From contig OY987263.1 in assembly GCA_963920665.1 (NCBI GenBank), positions 37,436,547 through 37,500,546 on the forward strand: a stretch of 64,000 nt of DNA, in the 5' to 3' direction. Below the pieces are notes generated by a model. It was not told where the DNA came from and did not search any database. It saw nothing but the letters and a program-made list of their open reading frames with translations. Each line of letters starts with the position of its first letter. Within the stretch, counting starts at the first letter, position 1. This document shows positions 35,486 through 48,301 of this stretch, one piece after another. Source of the DNA: Straminergon stramineum (lineage: Eukaryota; Streptophyta; Bryopsida; Hypnales; Calliergonaceae). A program made the translations under genes and the position numbers.

Positions 35486-36944
35486 GGTCTTTTGTCCATG
35501 TTGAGGCAGGGCTGAAAACCCTTTTTTTGGAACTTCAAGCATTATAATCTTTCAATCCACTCCATCAAATGGGCTGAAATTTTTTCCACACATTGCTGTA
35601 CTTGTTTGATACACATTGATGTGGTTGAAATTCAAAAATTCATTGCTTAACTTAATTTTGGATTTTTGACGATGCATCCACCAAAATTGGCAGTTTTGGA
35701 CTTTCCCTCTTCCCAAACACCCTCTGCCCATCCCTTAGAGGCATCACGTTAACAATTAGACGTAAATTATGTACAAAACTGACCCACATGTGCAGTAGTA
35801 GGGTACCCCCTGTCATAGGGCATCCAATAATAATTATTTCGAACAATGTTCAGAAGAAGAGCAATACCGTACTGCCAAGCACTTACTTTCAATTGTAAGT
35901 GATACCAGAGTAGGCGAACATTCAATGCAAAGGCCCATTTCGCAATCATACCTTAATATTGCATGTCTTTGGAAGAGAAAAATGATGAAACAACAACAGG
36001 AATGTTTTGAACTTTTGATTGGAACAAAGTGACGAAAACCCAACGTCACATATTCATATGGGAGAGCTACGTCAACTTGAAGTTTTGTGCATCAGGTGGT
36101 CGACCGAATTGCAGTTGGTTTGATGTTCCAATGTTCCACATTCCATCACTAACATTACATTCCAAACTCGCACAAAGGATTGCAGTGAAAACAAAATAAC
36201 AAGTTACAACATCCGCCAGATAGACAGACAGAGGGGGGTTATAATTCCTTGGCATTATTGAGATATTGGAGGAGCCTTTATCACAGGGAACAAATGAATG
36301 TATGCCATGTGGAGCCCTTTTTCCAACCTCAAAGGAGAGGAAAAATTAAAAAAATAATAATAATAATATAACAAAGAATCCATCCATCATGTGTTTCCTA
36401 CATAACTGAAAGTGGATCCAATGACAAGGTGAACTTATGTACTTTGCTACCGGGAATTTGAGAACCTAAATCAATTTTTCTTGTTTTTGTTTTGGGCCAC
36501 ATGTGGCATAGATTGCAAGACTCAAAGCTCGTTAGTTTGCACTTTACTTCCTTTTGAACATGCATTTCACAAAAGCTATGAGGTGAGAATTTTTTTAGAA
36601 TTTTTTTTTGATAAAAGTCATAAATTGAGTGGGAGGCTAAAGGCCCAGCCCCGGGGATTCTGTAGTAAATACTATGTGGAAAAATGGTTATTCCAATGCA
36701 AAACTAGTGCAAATTGAGCATTTCGTGAACTTCCAATTCATGATTGTGGGAATTGCTGAACGATTGATAGTGTGCAATTGCAACTCATCAGGGAATCTCT
36801 TGGACAAATTTGCAACTTAGTACTAGAGACCATCTTGGACAAATTTTGCAATGCATTAACATAAAAAAAACCAAAAACTCCCCATTCCACCATTGATTAG
36901 TGTGCTTTACCGGCCCTCAACTCCACATGTAAGTTGGCCTTTAA

Positions 36945-37523
36945 CCCCTAAACGCGTTGACGTCCATTTTCTAGACGACGAACAGATTCAAACTCCAGTT
37001 TCATCTTCCTATCTACTCGGATGAAAGTTATTTTAATTTGTGAAGATACATTATCAAGTTGCTGTTCTATCTAAGGGTTGGATTTGGTGTTACTAGAGTT
37101 CATATTTTTCTATAATTATAAATGTGCAAGTATGTGAAGTGGTCAAACTACACTGACTTTAGTTCAAAACTGAATTAGCCAAAATGAGGTCATAGATAGG
37201 AAGATCACCAAAATTTCAAAAAACCACCATGTGAAGAGAACCTCATTTCAAATCCCTTCAAACAAATTTTACTCAAAAAGAAGGATAATATATTACTTGC
37301 AATCGAATTTTGAAGGAATTTTGGAATTTCTCTTTCAAAATTTATAAAAAAAAAAAAGAAGATTGGTGATAGCATTGGTGAATCTAACCATATAGATGGA
37401 ATCTACAAATCAAAATCTACAACTTTTACTTGCATTTCAATTCCAAAATATGCTTCCAAATAGCACTTAATAATGATTTTTCTCAAATCGTCATTTTTGG
37501 AGATGAATCTGGACATTTAGGGG
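36945..37523 (+). mobile_element. TTAA-flanked non-autonomous DNA element, 579 bp
   Basis: TTAA at 36941-36944 and 37524-37527 flank the unit. Ends are CCCCTAAACGCG and, on the minus strand, CCCCTAAATGTC. A diverged relative lies at 42707-43281 with the shared interior phrase TCTAACCATAT.GAT.. and TCTACAA/TTTACAA. No ORF of interest. The left TTAA abuts the shorter GGGGAATG-type repeat ending at 36943. Confidence 0.8.
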
Positions 37524-37960
37524 TTAAGGTATGTTGAAAAGATAAAGATGCAAAGGTCCCCATGATTGAGTGTGTAGCAACAATCCTATGACGAGTTCAG
37601 GGAAATTAGCCAAAATGTTCATTTTCGGAAGATTTTGTATTTTATATTTTTTTGAAACCCAAAGTTTATTCCAAGAGTGAACCAAAAACAAACACTAGAA
37701 AGCTCAGGGCAGAACCCCTGAAGGATACAACAAGAACAACACCTACACACAACAACAAAAGCTAATTTTACACAAAGAAACCACAAGTAGGTTTCTTCAA
37801 GTTCCATGTTTTGAAGATTTTCTTGGAATTTAACACTGAGGGCATGAAGAAATTAAGTACCAATGGAGCGAAAATTTAGCCAGGTGACTGTGGAAGATGG
37901 TGAAATATCCCGACTTCTGCCGGGTGCAAGTACACGACAGATGGACATTACCTCACTTAA

Positions 37961-38188
37961 CCCCTGAACGCCGGGCTAGTGACTATGGAAATCAGGCATT
38001 TTGGAACCGTGTGACATCATCTACTTTATAAAAATGGAAAATACTCATTGGGAGTCAAACTACTATTGAAGATCTTCCCTTTCCACCCCTAATTCCAAGG
38101 ATGAATAATTGCATTTCTGTCCTATACTATATAAGAGAATTCCTTGTCATTCATCAGACGAAAAAATGTCTGCCTCAGTGTTTATGGG
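37961..38188 (-). mobile_element. TTAA-flanked MITE, ~228-bp class, copy G (reversed)
   Basis: TTAA at 37957-37960 and 38189-38192 flank the unit. Its left end CCCCTGAACGCCGGGC corresponds to the right end of copy D, so it is inserted in the opposite orientation. GTGTGACATCATC, TTGGGAGTCAAACTA and TCCTTGTCATTCATC are shared, on the other strand, with copies D and H. Confidence 0.85.
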
Positions 38189-38192
38189 TTAA

Positions 38193-39274
38193 ATTGCTGT
38201 CCAGTTATGTTCGTTTCACGTCAATGTCGGGCAGGTTTGAGTGATTCAATCTTTCCGGTCTTTTTGGAAATTGTCCACTGTAGCCTCCTTTCAAGGACTG
38301 GTTTGGTAGCATCCGTGTGTACTTCCAAGGACTTCTTTACCACCAACAGCTTAATATTCACATGCCAGCGGCAGCATCATCACTCACTGGTACCCAATCA
38401 TTAGAATTTTTATCAATTATGCAATTGCTCCGAAGTACCAAATTGAGGGGAGGGATTTAAAAAATAAAAAAATAAAAAATTGAGGGGAGGGATTTAAGGG
38501 GAAAAAAAAAAATTGAGGGGAGGGACTAGCGGTGGGTTTTTTTTTGGTTTTCAGACAAATGTTTATGTGGCCTTCCTTTCAAGAAGGCTCTGCATTCCCT
38601 GGCTCCTTCATTATGGGGATTTGAATTGAATGAGGCCAATTATGAGTATACAATTTTGAATATCTAATTTTTGTATGCAATATTTGTATGTATTGGCTTT
38701 GCATGATGGATAAATTGAGGCCTTGGAAACATTGTGGCAACAATGTGCAGGGCCATGATTATAGTCTAGCATTTTTTTAACACATTTAACCCCTTTTTTT
38801 TTTTCTATAGGCTTGAAGCTGCCCATTTTTTTTGGAGGAAATTGGGCATTTAATTGCCTAAAAAGAAACCCCTGGGAGGGAGGGAGCGAGGAGGAAAAAA
38901 ATTATAATATAAAATGTAAAATGTAAAATTAACAAAGACAAAGAAGAGCCAGGGTGGTGGACGGAGGGAAAATCAGAGAGGGAGGGGAAAGCTTAGACCT
39001 GATTGAGAGTTTTTTCTTATTCTCAATCTGAAAAAATAAGATAAATATAATTTGACACTAATGATTTGAGAAAATCCATTGCGAAAGAGTTGTGAGATAA
39101 TATAGAGGTTGAGGACGAATAGATCCATTATTGACTTTGACCTTTTCCATTGAGTCATTTCTTCACTAAATTTAAAACTAATTATATATATTCTAAAAGT
39201 TGAGAAAAGCAAGGGGACAAAATGCACTAAAATTTAAAGTGTAGACTATTAATAATTGCTCCTTCATCACCTCT
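38193..39274. other. Non-coding stretch between two TTAA elements
   Basis: No supported gene. Contains a 3-copy tandem repeat (38440-38526) and purine-rich segments near 38880-38990. Confidence 0.5.
38440..38526 (+). repeat. Three-copy tandem repeat AAATTGAGGGGAGGGA
   Basis: AAATTGAGGGGAGGGA(TTTAA/CTAG) occurs three times, separated by A-rich spacers of variable length. The last copy is changed at its end. Confidence 0.85.
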
Positions 39275-39278
39275 TTAA

Positions 39279-40208
39279 CCCCTAAAGGACCAACATGAGT
39301 TTTTTTGGCTCCATAGCAATTGTGGGCAGATACGTGTAACTAGAGATTTCCATATTTTTGGCCCAAATTTTAGTAGAAGGTGGGAACAAGGAATATCTTT
39401 CATGTGCACTAAATTTCATGACATTTGAAAATATGAGTCAAAAGTTATGGTCAAATATGTTACTTTTTTTCATAAATGCGGAGTCCGGGTAGATTAGTAA
39501 AAATCGCTTTTTTTAGAAACAAAAATTTGAAATTGGTTTTCTATCTGCGTTATGTATACAAGGAAAGCTTTGAATCATTCCAATTTGATCATTGAGTCAA
39601 AAGTTATGAAGATTTTTTGTTTACGAGTAGTTATGGATTCTCTATTCTAAAATAAATTTCAAAGTCCTTCATCTTACTCAATTTTCAATATTTTTGGAAA
39701 AAAGTAAAATCATAGCATGTAGATTTTTTTATTAAAATATTGTAACCATTGGGATTTGCATTTTTAATTCCATAATTAAATTCTTAACAATTTAGTATTT
39801 TGAATCACTCTCTACTATTGTCTACTTACTATTTTTTCCCTATATGTTGAAAAATTCCAAATGATCTGAAATTTTTCAAGCATGTGGCCAACTTATCTAG
39901 GAAAAATAATCCAAAGAATCAACACCATTTTGGACATTTTTTCATAGAAAAAAGAGCTTGTGAAGCGTAGCTACCTTGTCTTTCTTAGGGTCAAAAAAAT
40001 GATTTCTATGAATTTGAATGCTTCTATATTGCAATCCACACAGTGGAGATTTCTGAAATTTTTACCACATGTTCTTAAGTCAGCATAATACAACATCCTA
40101 CAATTACATGTGTCAAAAAAAATTCTTTTTCAAAAATTTGGTACTTGTACTAAAAATGATAATTTTGGAGCATTTCTGGTGAAAATAGAGTTGTAGAACT
40201 TTAGGGGG
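39279..40208 (+). mobile_element. TTAA-flanked non-autonomous DNA element, ~920-bp class, copy B
   Basis: TTAA at 39275-39278 precedes CCCCTAAAGGACCAACATG. The right end is ACTTTAGGGGG followed by TAA, so one T of the right TTAA is replaced or a G inserted. The interior is colinear with copy A: AGATTTCCAT.TTTTTGGCCC, GGAATATCTTTCAT, ATATGAGTCAAAAGTTATGG. No coding potential. Confidence 0.85.
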
Positions 40209-40682
40209 TAACCTAGCTATGCCAAGTACAATTTTGCATCTACAACTTCCAAGGAATTTTCCATATTCATCAACATCCACTAACATTGTTTCGGCTTTAG
40301 ATTGTTCTTTACAACCTGAAAGTGCCTCAAATCAAGTAAGTGTCTAATACATTGATAGTAGATTAGTGATAAAGTAGTGGACATTGGTGGTGGATTTAAA
40401 GCAACTCTTAGAATCCACTAATTGTGATTGTGCTCCTTTCATTGCTTCTAGTTTGTTTTACTACTACTTTAATTTGATTTTTTGATTTGCCTCAAAGTTT
40501 ATTACCCTTTGTTTCTCTTTCACAACTTTCACAACATGTTGTTGGTTTTAAATTTGGTGTGGAATTGACTATGTAGAGAAGGAACTCAATGAAGAATGGA
40601 TCTTTTTGTCCATGACGATGTGTCACATCGCAACCAAACCAACCAAAGCTAATAACCAAAGTTAATCTTGGTATTTTTGCCC

Positions 40683-40930
40683 ACTACATCACAAAGTTTA
40701 TATAGAACCTTCGGTTTGTCAATAGTTATGATGTGGTTATCATTGTTTCATGGGTTTGTACATTAATATACAATTTAGTGCATCATTGTGATGCATTACT
40801 TTACAATTTATTGCACCGTTATGATGGATTACTTTCAATTGTATATTAACTTGCAAACCCATGAAACAATGATAACCACATTATAATTGTTGACAAACCG
40901 CAAGTTCTATGTAAACTTTGTGATGTAGTA
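40683..40930. mobile_element. ~250-bp near-palindromic foldback element
   Basis: The two halves are reverse complements over roughly 120 bases each: ACTACATCACAAAGTTTA at the left, TAAACTTTGTGATGTAGT at the right, and AACAATGATAACCACAT near the middle of the right arm. The centre holds two direct units of about 33 bp (TTTA.TGCA.C.TT(G/A)TGATG.ATTACTTT). No ORF. Confidence 0.85.
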
Positions 40931-42702
40931 GAAAGAAAAGTCATAGAACACTATGCTACATTGCAAGATCGTAGTTCTAAAAGTCCATACAAGTACTAGC
41001 TTAGTGTTCTATAGGCCTTTGAAAATATTCTCTTGCACTCTAGGGTGGTCCCTCTTAGATCCTAATTTTCACTAGTGGCATGTATGTATCCTTGCCATGT
41101 GAATTATTACTAATTAAAATGTCTAGTTAATAACTAACTATCTTGTCACATTTAAGCCTATAATAAGTCTAATTAGCCTTAATCCTATAATGCGCAAATT
41201 CTTTCATAATTTTTTCATGTTCATAGACTTCTATTTATTTTACAAATAGATAATTTACTTCCATTCCATTAAATTAAGGCATAAATAAATATGATCCATA
41301 CTTAGATTTCTAAAATTATTGTTACATAAAAAGGGAAAATATAGAATAATTTTGAAAGTAGAAAATTTGAAGAATAAGAAAACTTTTTGAATTTTGGATT
41401 TTTAAATATAGGAAAAAAGATTAGAAATTTAGAATTTTAAATTGTCCATTTGTGGCAATTTCATGGTTGTTGTATATCAAACAAACACCAAATTATGAAA
41501 GATTGTTTTATTGTTTGTTATTATTGATGTAAGGATAAAAATACAAGGTATGAAGCAAGGTTCATTTAGAGGATTCTAAGCTAAGGTGAATTGTAGATCT
41601 ATGCCAATAATGAGTTTGGAAATCATTGAAAGTTTGTTTTGGTTATAGGATTTAAATTAAATTAAAGAAGAATTTTTTTATTCTCAAATTCTATTCATTC
41701 AAATGATGAAGATTGATGGAAAGTGTTAAAACATTCTATTTTGATAGAAAATTTATTTGCAAAATTTTAGATACATAACATTTTTAAACATTTAGACAAG
41801 GACATTGTATTTCCTATAAATTGAGACTCCTTTCACTATAGAAAATCTTGAATTTAAGTTTGTCCATGAATCACGAACCATTGTATAAGGAATAATTTCT
41901 TGTGTTGGAACATTAGAGAAAGTCCCATACAACCAAATTCAAGAATGTTATGTTGTTGGTACTTCACTACTTTCCTAAATTATTGCTTTGATAATATACT
42001 TTCATTGATGCATTACTTTCAAGAAATCATTCATTGCTATTTTTCTAATTTTTAACATGATGAAGATGAAAATTTAGAGGAAAGCTTCAACAACCATGTG
42101 TAGAGAGTAGTGAAGTGTCACAGAAATGAAAGAAGGTTACATGCTCAATGATGACTCCAATATGACCCATAATATTGAACACTAATATGAAAGAACAACT
42201 CAATCATAGGATTGTAACTAACAAGTGAATAGAAGCTATTCAATTTTTGAAGCGGTAAAGTTACACAAAAGTCCTAAAATTTTATCTTTTGTAAAAATTT
42301 CAATGAATCTTCTATTAACCTCGTACTTAACTATTTTTTTTATTGTTAATTATGTACCTTGCTTTTGGTTTTGAAAAATTGTCTCTAACAAACCTTTGAT
42401 TGTTTTTTATCATCAAATTATGGAAAGTTCATCTAAATTTTTTGAACAATCAATATTCTCAAACACTTTGTTGAAAGTGATTTAATAGGAAACTGTCTAG
42501 ATGATCACAAGCAAGCAATAATACAAGGAAACAAACAAGAGCAAGAAAGCAATTGATCTTTCATATTTAGAATATGATTTGCCTTTGTCAATAGCATGTT
42601 TATATAGCTAAGTCTACAAGTATAACTTAATGGTTTCTATTTGTGTAAAATTTATAAATATCCTATACTTAGTCACTAGCTATAGGAAGCATCTTGAATT
42701 AC
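40931..42702. other. AT-rich non-coding stretch
   Basis: No supported gene, repeat terminus or ORF of note. Confidence 0.5.
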
Positions 42703-42706
42703 TTAA

Positions 42707-43281
42707 CCCCTTAAACACCAAGTATTAAAATTTCAAACAACGGATGAATGCCAACACATCCCAAACACATGAAAATGTGTTTTTTCATCTATCAATGTTC
42801 TTAAAGTTTCCTAGGTTAGTTAGTTTTTAACATTTGTACAATATAGATTCTAAAGATATTGCTTTGCAAGTATTCTACAATTCAAAGGGCACTAGGAGGT
42901 CTTCCCTATAAATCTATTTTTTTTTTAATAAAATAAAGGACCTTTTGAAAATGAGTTGAATGAAAATGTAAAATAAAAATCTTCAAAAATTATAATGATT
43001 AGAATTTAACCTCTTGAACTTAAAGAAAAAAATCCTTATAAAAATCATAAATATTTAATCTACTGTGGATTTTAGAAGGAATGTTCAATTTTTGGCATCA
43101 AATTTTATTGAAAATATTGATTTTTGTACAAGATGATCTAACCATATGGATATGGTCTATGGATTAAATTTTACAATTGTTGTTTTGACAATCATCATTA
43201 AATTATTATTCCAAGTTCCATTTTATAATATTGTACACCCTCTCAATTTTGGATATTCAAAGTATCCTAGTCCTTATGGGA
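42707..43281 (+). mobile_element. Degenerate TTAA-flanked element, ~575-bp class
   Basis: TTAA at 42703-42706 precedes CCCCTTAAACACC. A degraded right end (CCTTATGGGA then TTAA at 43282-43285) gives about 575 bp, close to the 579-bp element at 36945-37523. The shared interior phrase GATCTAACCATATGGAT supports the relationship. The ends are mutated. Confidence 0.6.
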
Positions 43282-44164
43282 TTAATAATGGTATGTAAAA
43301 TAAAAAAATAATTTGTATAATTTGAATGGAACTCAATGATGTGGATGGAAGATTAACCTCTCAATGTCCTCATACTCCAAAGTGAATGTGCCTTGGTCAA
43401 ATCCAATTTTGATTTTAAAGTATTCACATTTGTGGTCACTTGAACTATTAACCAAACTAAACCATTGTTAGTAGACAAGTTTGATTTCTACACCATTTTG
43501 AAAATTTGAGAAAATTTCAAAATTTTGTGAATTACTATATTTGTGAGCTTTATATGTCAAAATGAAAACTATACAACATCTAAGATATCATTTTTGAATT
43601 TCGAACTTTGGTTTGAAATTTAAATTACAACTAGATGTTCTTCATTGTTTTTCATTGAAAATAATTAAATATTATTCTAATATATGTTGTAGTTGTTATT
43701 AAACATCACGATAATTTTATTTTTCCAACAATAAATTAAAAAAAAAAAAAAACTCATTTTAAAGCATTCTTTTTAATAATAAAAATATCATTTTCTAAAA
43801 TTTCATGACCCTAAAGCTAAATTAAACATAATAGTGGTAATTTGACATAAAAGTTATATTTAAAAACGTTTAAAGTTTGAAACGTCAAATTATTGCTTAA
43901 AATTTATAGCACAATTTTCCATTCCTAGATTTAGCCTTCTAAAGAAGAAATTTTGAATAATTTGAATTTGCTTTTGATACAAATTTACTTTTAAAAAATT
44001 CACATATAAATTGTAACAATTATATATATTTTAAAATCATTCAATTCTTTTGCATTTTTGTAGAAAACTTATGTAGTAAAAATGAAAAAAATTCAGGAAT
44101 TGAAGACCAATTTATAAATGATGTTTGAATATGTGGTCATAGAATAGGTTTTTTCATTTTTTAA

Positions 44165-44385
44165 CCCCCAAAGTCCCAAGTATTCCTTTAGGGACGTTCG
44201 GGAGTTTGTTCGCTTTGAATGATCTCCATTTTTGGCATGATTGTTTGAAAAATTATGGGGTGAATGCACTCATTACCAATCAAATAAGCAATTATGGACA
44301 TGATCTGAAGTACTGTAAGGTGATTCAAATAATTTTATAGGTGCAATGACATAAATGATGGAGATTGCAAAAACTTTTATAATTC
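44165..44385 (+). mobile_element. Possible TTAA-type left end, right end not resolved
   Basis: TTAA at 44161-44164 is followed by CCCCCAAAGTCCC, similar to the other left ends. No matching right end was found before the next repeat at about 44385, so extent is uncertain. Confidence 0.4.
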
Positions 44386-44640
44386 ATTAGAAGAAATTCA
44401 CCTAGTGAACAAGCCTATGAGTTCCCCTGAGTTCTCAACCTATGGGAACTCAGCCACAACAGCAAGTTGACATGGCCAGGTGATAGCCACATCAAATAAT
44501 AATAAAAAAACATATTTCAATAATATTATTGAAAAAATTATTCCTTTAATTTTTTAATAATTTTCAGTTTCGGCCAACAATGGCTAGTTCCCATTGTGCA
44601 AAACTAGCCCAAAATGGTCTTTCGATGAAGTTGAATTTCA
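44385..44640 (+). repeat. GAGTTCCC/GGGAACTC repeat, copy 1
   Basis: Contains CATTAGAAGAAATTCACCTA, then GAGTTCCC and TATGGGAACTCAG, an AT-rich centre, then ATGGCTAGTTCCCA and AACTAGCCC.AAATGG. Related copies are at 46590-46890 and 52335-52565. The paired GGGAACT/AGTTCCC phrases give nested inverted repeats. Confidence 0.7.
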
Positions 44641-45470
44641 TCTAATGTTATTACTTGAACTGAAATTACTAGGAATTTTGAAAGCTAAAAGTTGGTTTGG
44701 ACCCATGTCCAATGTCTAGAGTCTTCCAAAAGTGCTCACTTAGAGGCATGCAAGATGAGGGACATGTGTCATATTTTGAAAAAGGAAAATGAATTCCAAC
44801 CTCTCATGAATTTCAAACACCCTATTGATAGTGGATTGGACATTGGTTGGTAATGGGTGCCTTCACCTTAGTTTGGATTTTTGGGAAGAAGGATCAACAC
44901 GGGTATGAAATTGCTCATTGACTTGTAGAGGCTAGCAGATACAAGAGACCGCCCTTGGATGTAAGGTGGGTACCCTCCAAAACACTACTATTTGTTGTTG
45001 TGATTGATAATTATTATTAAATTATCCACGTTTTATATTTTCTTATTAGCAAGTGAAAGGAGGTTCCAATGTATCAAAGAATGCAACATTTGAATTATGT
45101 ATGCAAAAGTTTTGAGGGAATAAAGTTTGGTTCTAAAATTGTTTATCCCACATCAGTATATAATTGATTTGGAGATGTACACAAAGTGAAGATGGTGGTT
45201 TAGGGTTAGTGGCGCATCAATTGCCCACCATATCAGGCCTCCCCTGAAAAATCCCCAAGAGTCAGTTGAAGAAAGGATTTCAAAGTTTCCAATGAGGGGA
45301 ACTCATCAAGGACAAAGTGGGAATATAGTGGAACCCTTATTTGCATTAGTGCCTAGTGTCTTGCGCTCTTTTGTGATAGCATTGGCCTTATGAAATCCAT
45401 AGGAAATAGAGAAATTTTATTTTTTTAATATTTTTTGGATGAGCTTGTGAAGGAACTCAAGATCTTTTAA

Positions 45471-45611
45471 CCCTTAAAGGATAAAGCCCCCATGACCGAG
45501 GTAGTCAACAAAATTGCTCCAATTATTGGACCAATAGGAGCTTTCTGTTTTTCTATAGTCAACAATGAAGTCATCCATTGGACACAAAACATCTGCTTCA
45601 ATGTTTAAGGG
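45471..45611 (-). mobile_element. TTAA-flanked MITE, ~140-bp class (reversed)
   Basis: TTAA at 45467-45470 and 45612-45615 flank a 141-bp unit with CCCTTAAAGG at the left and, on the minus strand, CCCTTAAACATTG at the right. Its reverse complement is colinear with 48164-48301: ATGACTTCATTG, then CCTATTG.TCCAATAAT. No coding capacity. Confidence 0.82.
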
Positions 45612-46043
45612 TTAATCTACCATTGGGAATTTTGCATTTTGAACATATGTAGTTGAAAACTTGTTTGCAAAGAAGCCTAATGTATTGTCAATTCTCAAGA
45701 CTTTCTTGCATTGCATTTTATTGGATGAGTTCCATGTCTTTGTTTCATTTGAAAAATTGGTAGAAGTATGTCTAATATGACATGTTTGCTATTTTGTGAG
45801 CTTGTGAGCCTATGTGCCTCTAACCATTTTTAGAGATTTCATCAAAAAAAATTGGTTAAAATTTACTATTTTGAATAAATTTTATTAATTCCTATTATTA
45901 TGGACCTATTACCATGGTCCCTTGAACAACTTGTAGGTGCCATTTATTTGTACTTCGCTACATTTTAAGAAGAAGAAAATCGTTTATTAATCAGGATTCT
46001 TTTGAAATTAGATGAGGTTGTTCCATTGAAATTGAGATTTTTA

Positions 46044-46200
46044 TGATTACTCCCTTCTTGCTGCTTGGTACTCTTTGGTGGCGAGGAGAGACCCCCATTT
46101 GCGGAAAGCAGAAAACAAAACCCTTTTTTATTCTTTTGCGTGGGGTGGGGGGGCTCCCCTTGACGCTAAGGGGTACCAAGTAGCAAAAAGGGAGTGATCA
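46044..46200. mobile_element. 157-bp foldback MITE
   Basis: Inverted ends of about 37 bases: TGATTACTCCCTTCTTGCTG at the left, and TGATCACTCCCTTTTTGCTA on the minus strand at the right. Both arms contain ACTTGGTAC/GCTTGGTAC. The interior is GC-richer with a GGGGTGGGGGGG run. No ORF. Confidence 0.82.
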
Positions 46201-46589
46201 ATCAAATGACCATCTAATCAAAACAAAAAAGTTGGATTCCCTGAAGGTCCTATAAGAAGACAACGATCAACTAATCAACATTTTGGTGTAAGTAAGTTCA
46301 TCCCTTACACAAATAATCCCTATCAACTCAATATTTTCTTTAAATCTTAACAATTTGAATAATATTCTTTGAAATGTTAAGAAGTCCGATTACTAACACA
46401 TTAAGACATAAATGTAGGTACCTCCCCCATTGGCCCTGAGAGGATCCATGGTACTACAATATAGTGATCAACAAAAATGAAACTTGGCATGTCTAAGCTC
46501 TTTTCTACACATGTAATGAAATCTTATTAACATTTTTTTTTTCTAAAATCTAAACAAATCTAATAATAACACATCATGTGAAGAGATTT

Positions 46590-46890
46590 GAGGGCATAAA
46601 AAGGCCATGAGTTATTTTGAGTTCCCAAGGTGTGGGAACTCACCTCATCAACAATATGATATGGCACAAATATTGCCACGTCAAAAAATAATATTATTTT
46701 TAATTATTAATTTTGAAAAATAAATAAGATTTAATTCAGTTTTAGGTTTATTAGTACTTTTCAAAAAAATGGGAAAAAACTAATTTTTAATATTTTTTCA
46801 AAAAAATCGAAAATTCAGCCCATTATGGGTAGGTTCCCAATTTCTAGCAACATGGGGAACAATGCAGGGAACAACCTTGAAATGGGCTCT
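46590..46890 (+). repeat. GAGTTCCC/GGGAACTC repeat, copy 2
   Basis: Shares GAGTTCCCA, TGGGAACTCA, an AATAATATTATTTTT-rich centre, and TAGGTTCCCA near its end with the copies at 44385 and 52335. More diverged than the other two. Confidence 0.55.
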
Positions 46891-48159
46891 TGAAGCCCTC
46901 AATTTTCCTCTAATGCAACAAAAGATTATTGGTACCTTTCCATTGACCTCAAGAGGGTCCATATTGTTATAGGACAATGATTAATCAATATTCTAAACAA
47001 ACTTATTTCCATCTCCATTCATCTTTCACATCAATTGGGTTCTTCATCTTCATAGTATATACTTCTAACAAGATTGAAAATCAGAATTTTCATTTGAATT
47101 CTACATATTGATGTATAAATCCACGATAATAGGACCATGGTAGTAAGTACTAAAATTACTAAAAATAAGAAATTTTGCTCCAAAATTTAAGATATAATCT
47201 ATTTTTTGAAATATTATTAAGTTTTTTGATGCTTTTTTCAAATTTACTAGTGTGCCCTGCGCCATTGCCATAGTCAAAATCAAAGTAAAAGTATTTCTCT
47301 AATAGATTTATTCATATAAACTTCGAAATTCCATAACTTTCACACCATAAGTCTAAACATCGTGAAACGAAGCGCATGCACCCCTCCTTACCGAGGGCTT
47401 TTCAATGGTACCAAGAACTTAACCAGGGGACACATGGTCTAGGAGATCTCAATGTAACAAACCAAACCAAACCAAACCAAACCAAAACCTAATTTAAGGT
47501 ATGGATGAGCTCAATGCTCACATAACCCCTACTCAACACTCATAGGCTCATGGATTGCTCGCATGCTAAAAAAAAGCATCTCTACCTAACATGATATCAA
47601 GTATGGTCAATTTTTAAGCTCAAAATCCACAGTGCATAAAATTATTACAAAAGATGGTCAAAGTGATATGAAATTATCTAGAAGAGTCCAAAATAAACTT
47701 TTTATTCACTTCAAATGCATGTATCTTATAGGACTATAATGCTTCAAGCTCACAAAGCTCATATTCTAGATGACAAACAAAGTGCTTGGTAACAATGTTT
47801 CATCTAAATAACCTCTCATTCATCTAGAGTAATGATTGACTCAATAAAAAAACAAGGATCTTTTATAACCAACAAGAATGCAATTTGTATGCAAAATCAC
47901 CAAAAGATTTCATCAACCTACAAGGTTTCATTGAGACAATGCTTGGATGTAATTAGGGTTTAGTAAGAACAAATGAATTAATAAATACGAAGATTCAAAA
48001 TATGACACATGAAAACCGGATGGATGAAATAGTGATTGATGGATGTAATCATGACATAGTTTGCATGTAATAAAAGGGATTTGATTAAATTGAGGCCAAT
48101 AATATATACACAAAGATATAAGCCAAACTACCCAAAAAAATTCAAAAAAGATTTGTGCA
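46891..48159. other. AT-rich non-coding stretch
   Basis: No supported gene. Includes a short ACCAA pentanucleotide array at 47461-47487. Confidence 0.5.
47461..47487 (+). repeat. ACCAA pentanucleotide microsatellite
   Basis: Five units of ACCAA in tandem. Not the plant telomere unit. Confidence 0.9.
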
Positions 48160-48163
48160 TTAA

Positions 48164-48301
48164 CACTGTAAGGATGCGGAGGACCCAAAGTGTCTGATGA
48201 ATGACTTCATTGCTCAATGTAAAACAAAGAATGCACCTATTGCTCCAATAATCAAAGCATTTTAAAGATTACCTTGGTCACGAGGCTGTGTCCTACAAGG
48301 G
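48164..48301 (+). mobile_element. TTAA-flanked MITE, ~140-bp class
   Basis: TTAA at 48160-48163 and 48302-48305 flank a 138-bp unit. The left end is degraded (CACTGTAAGG); the right end is CTACAAGGG. It is colinear with the reverse complement of 45471-45611 and with a broken copy starting at 53044. Confidence 0.78.

Larger units (their letters stand above)
30556..36940. other. Long gene-free AT-rich interval
   Basis: 6.4 kb without a supported gene, transposon terminus or long ORF. It contains an inverted repeat at 31382-31463 and an AT dinucleotide microsatellite at 35451-35480. 35.7-36.3 kb has somewhat higher GC but only unsupported short frames. Confidence 0.55.

Noticed and set aside
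38440..38526. Regularly repeated motif considered as a CRISPR array
   Set aside because: Spacers are A-rich and of unequal length, the unit is only 16-20 bases, and the genome is eukaryotic.
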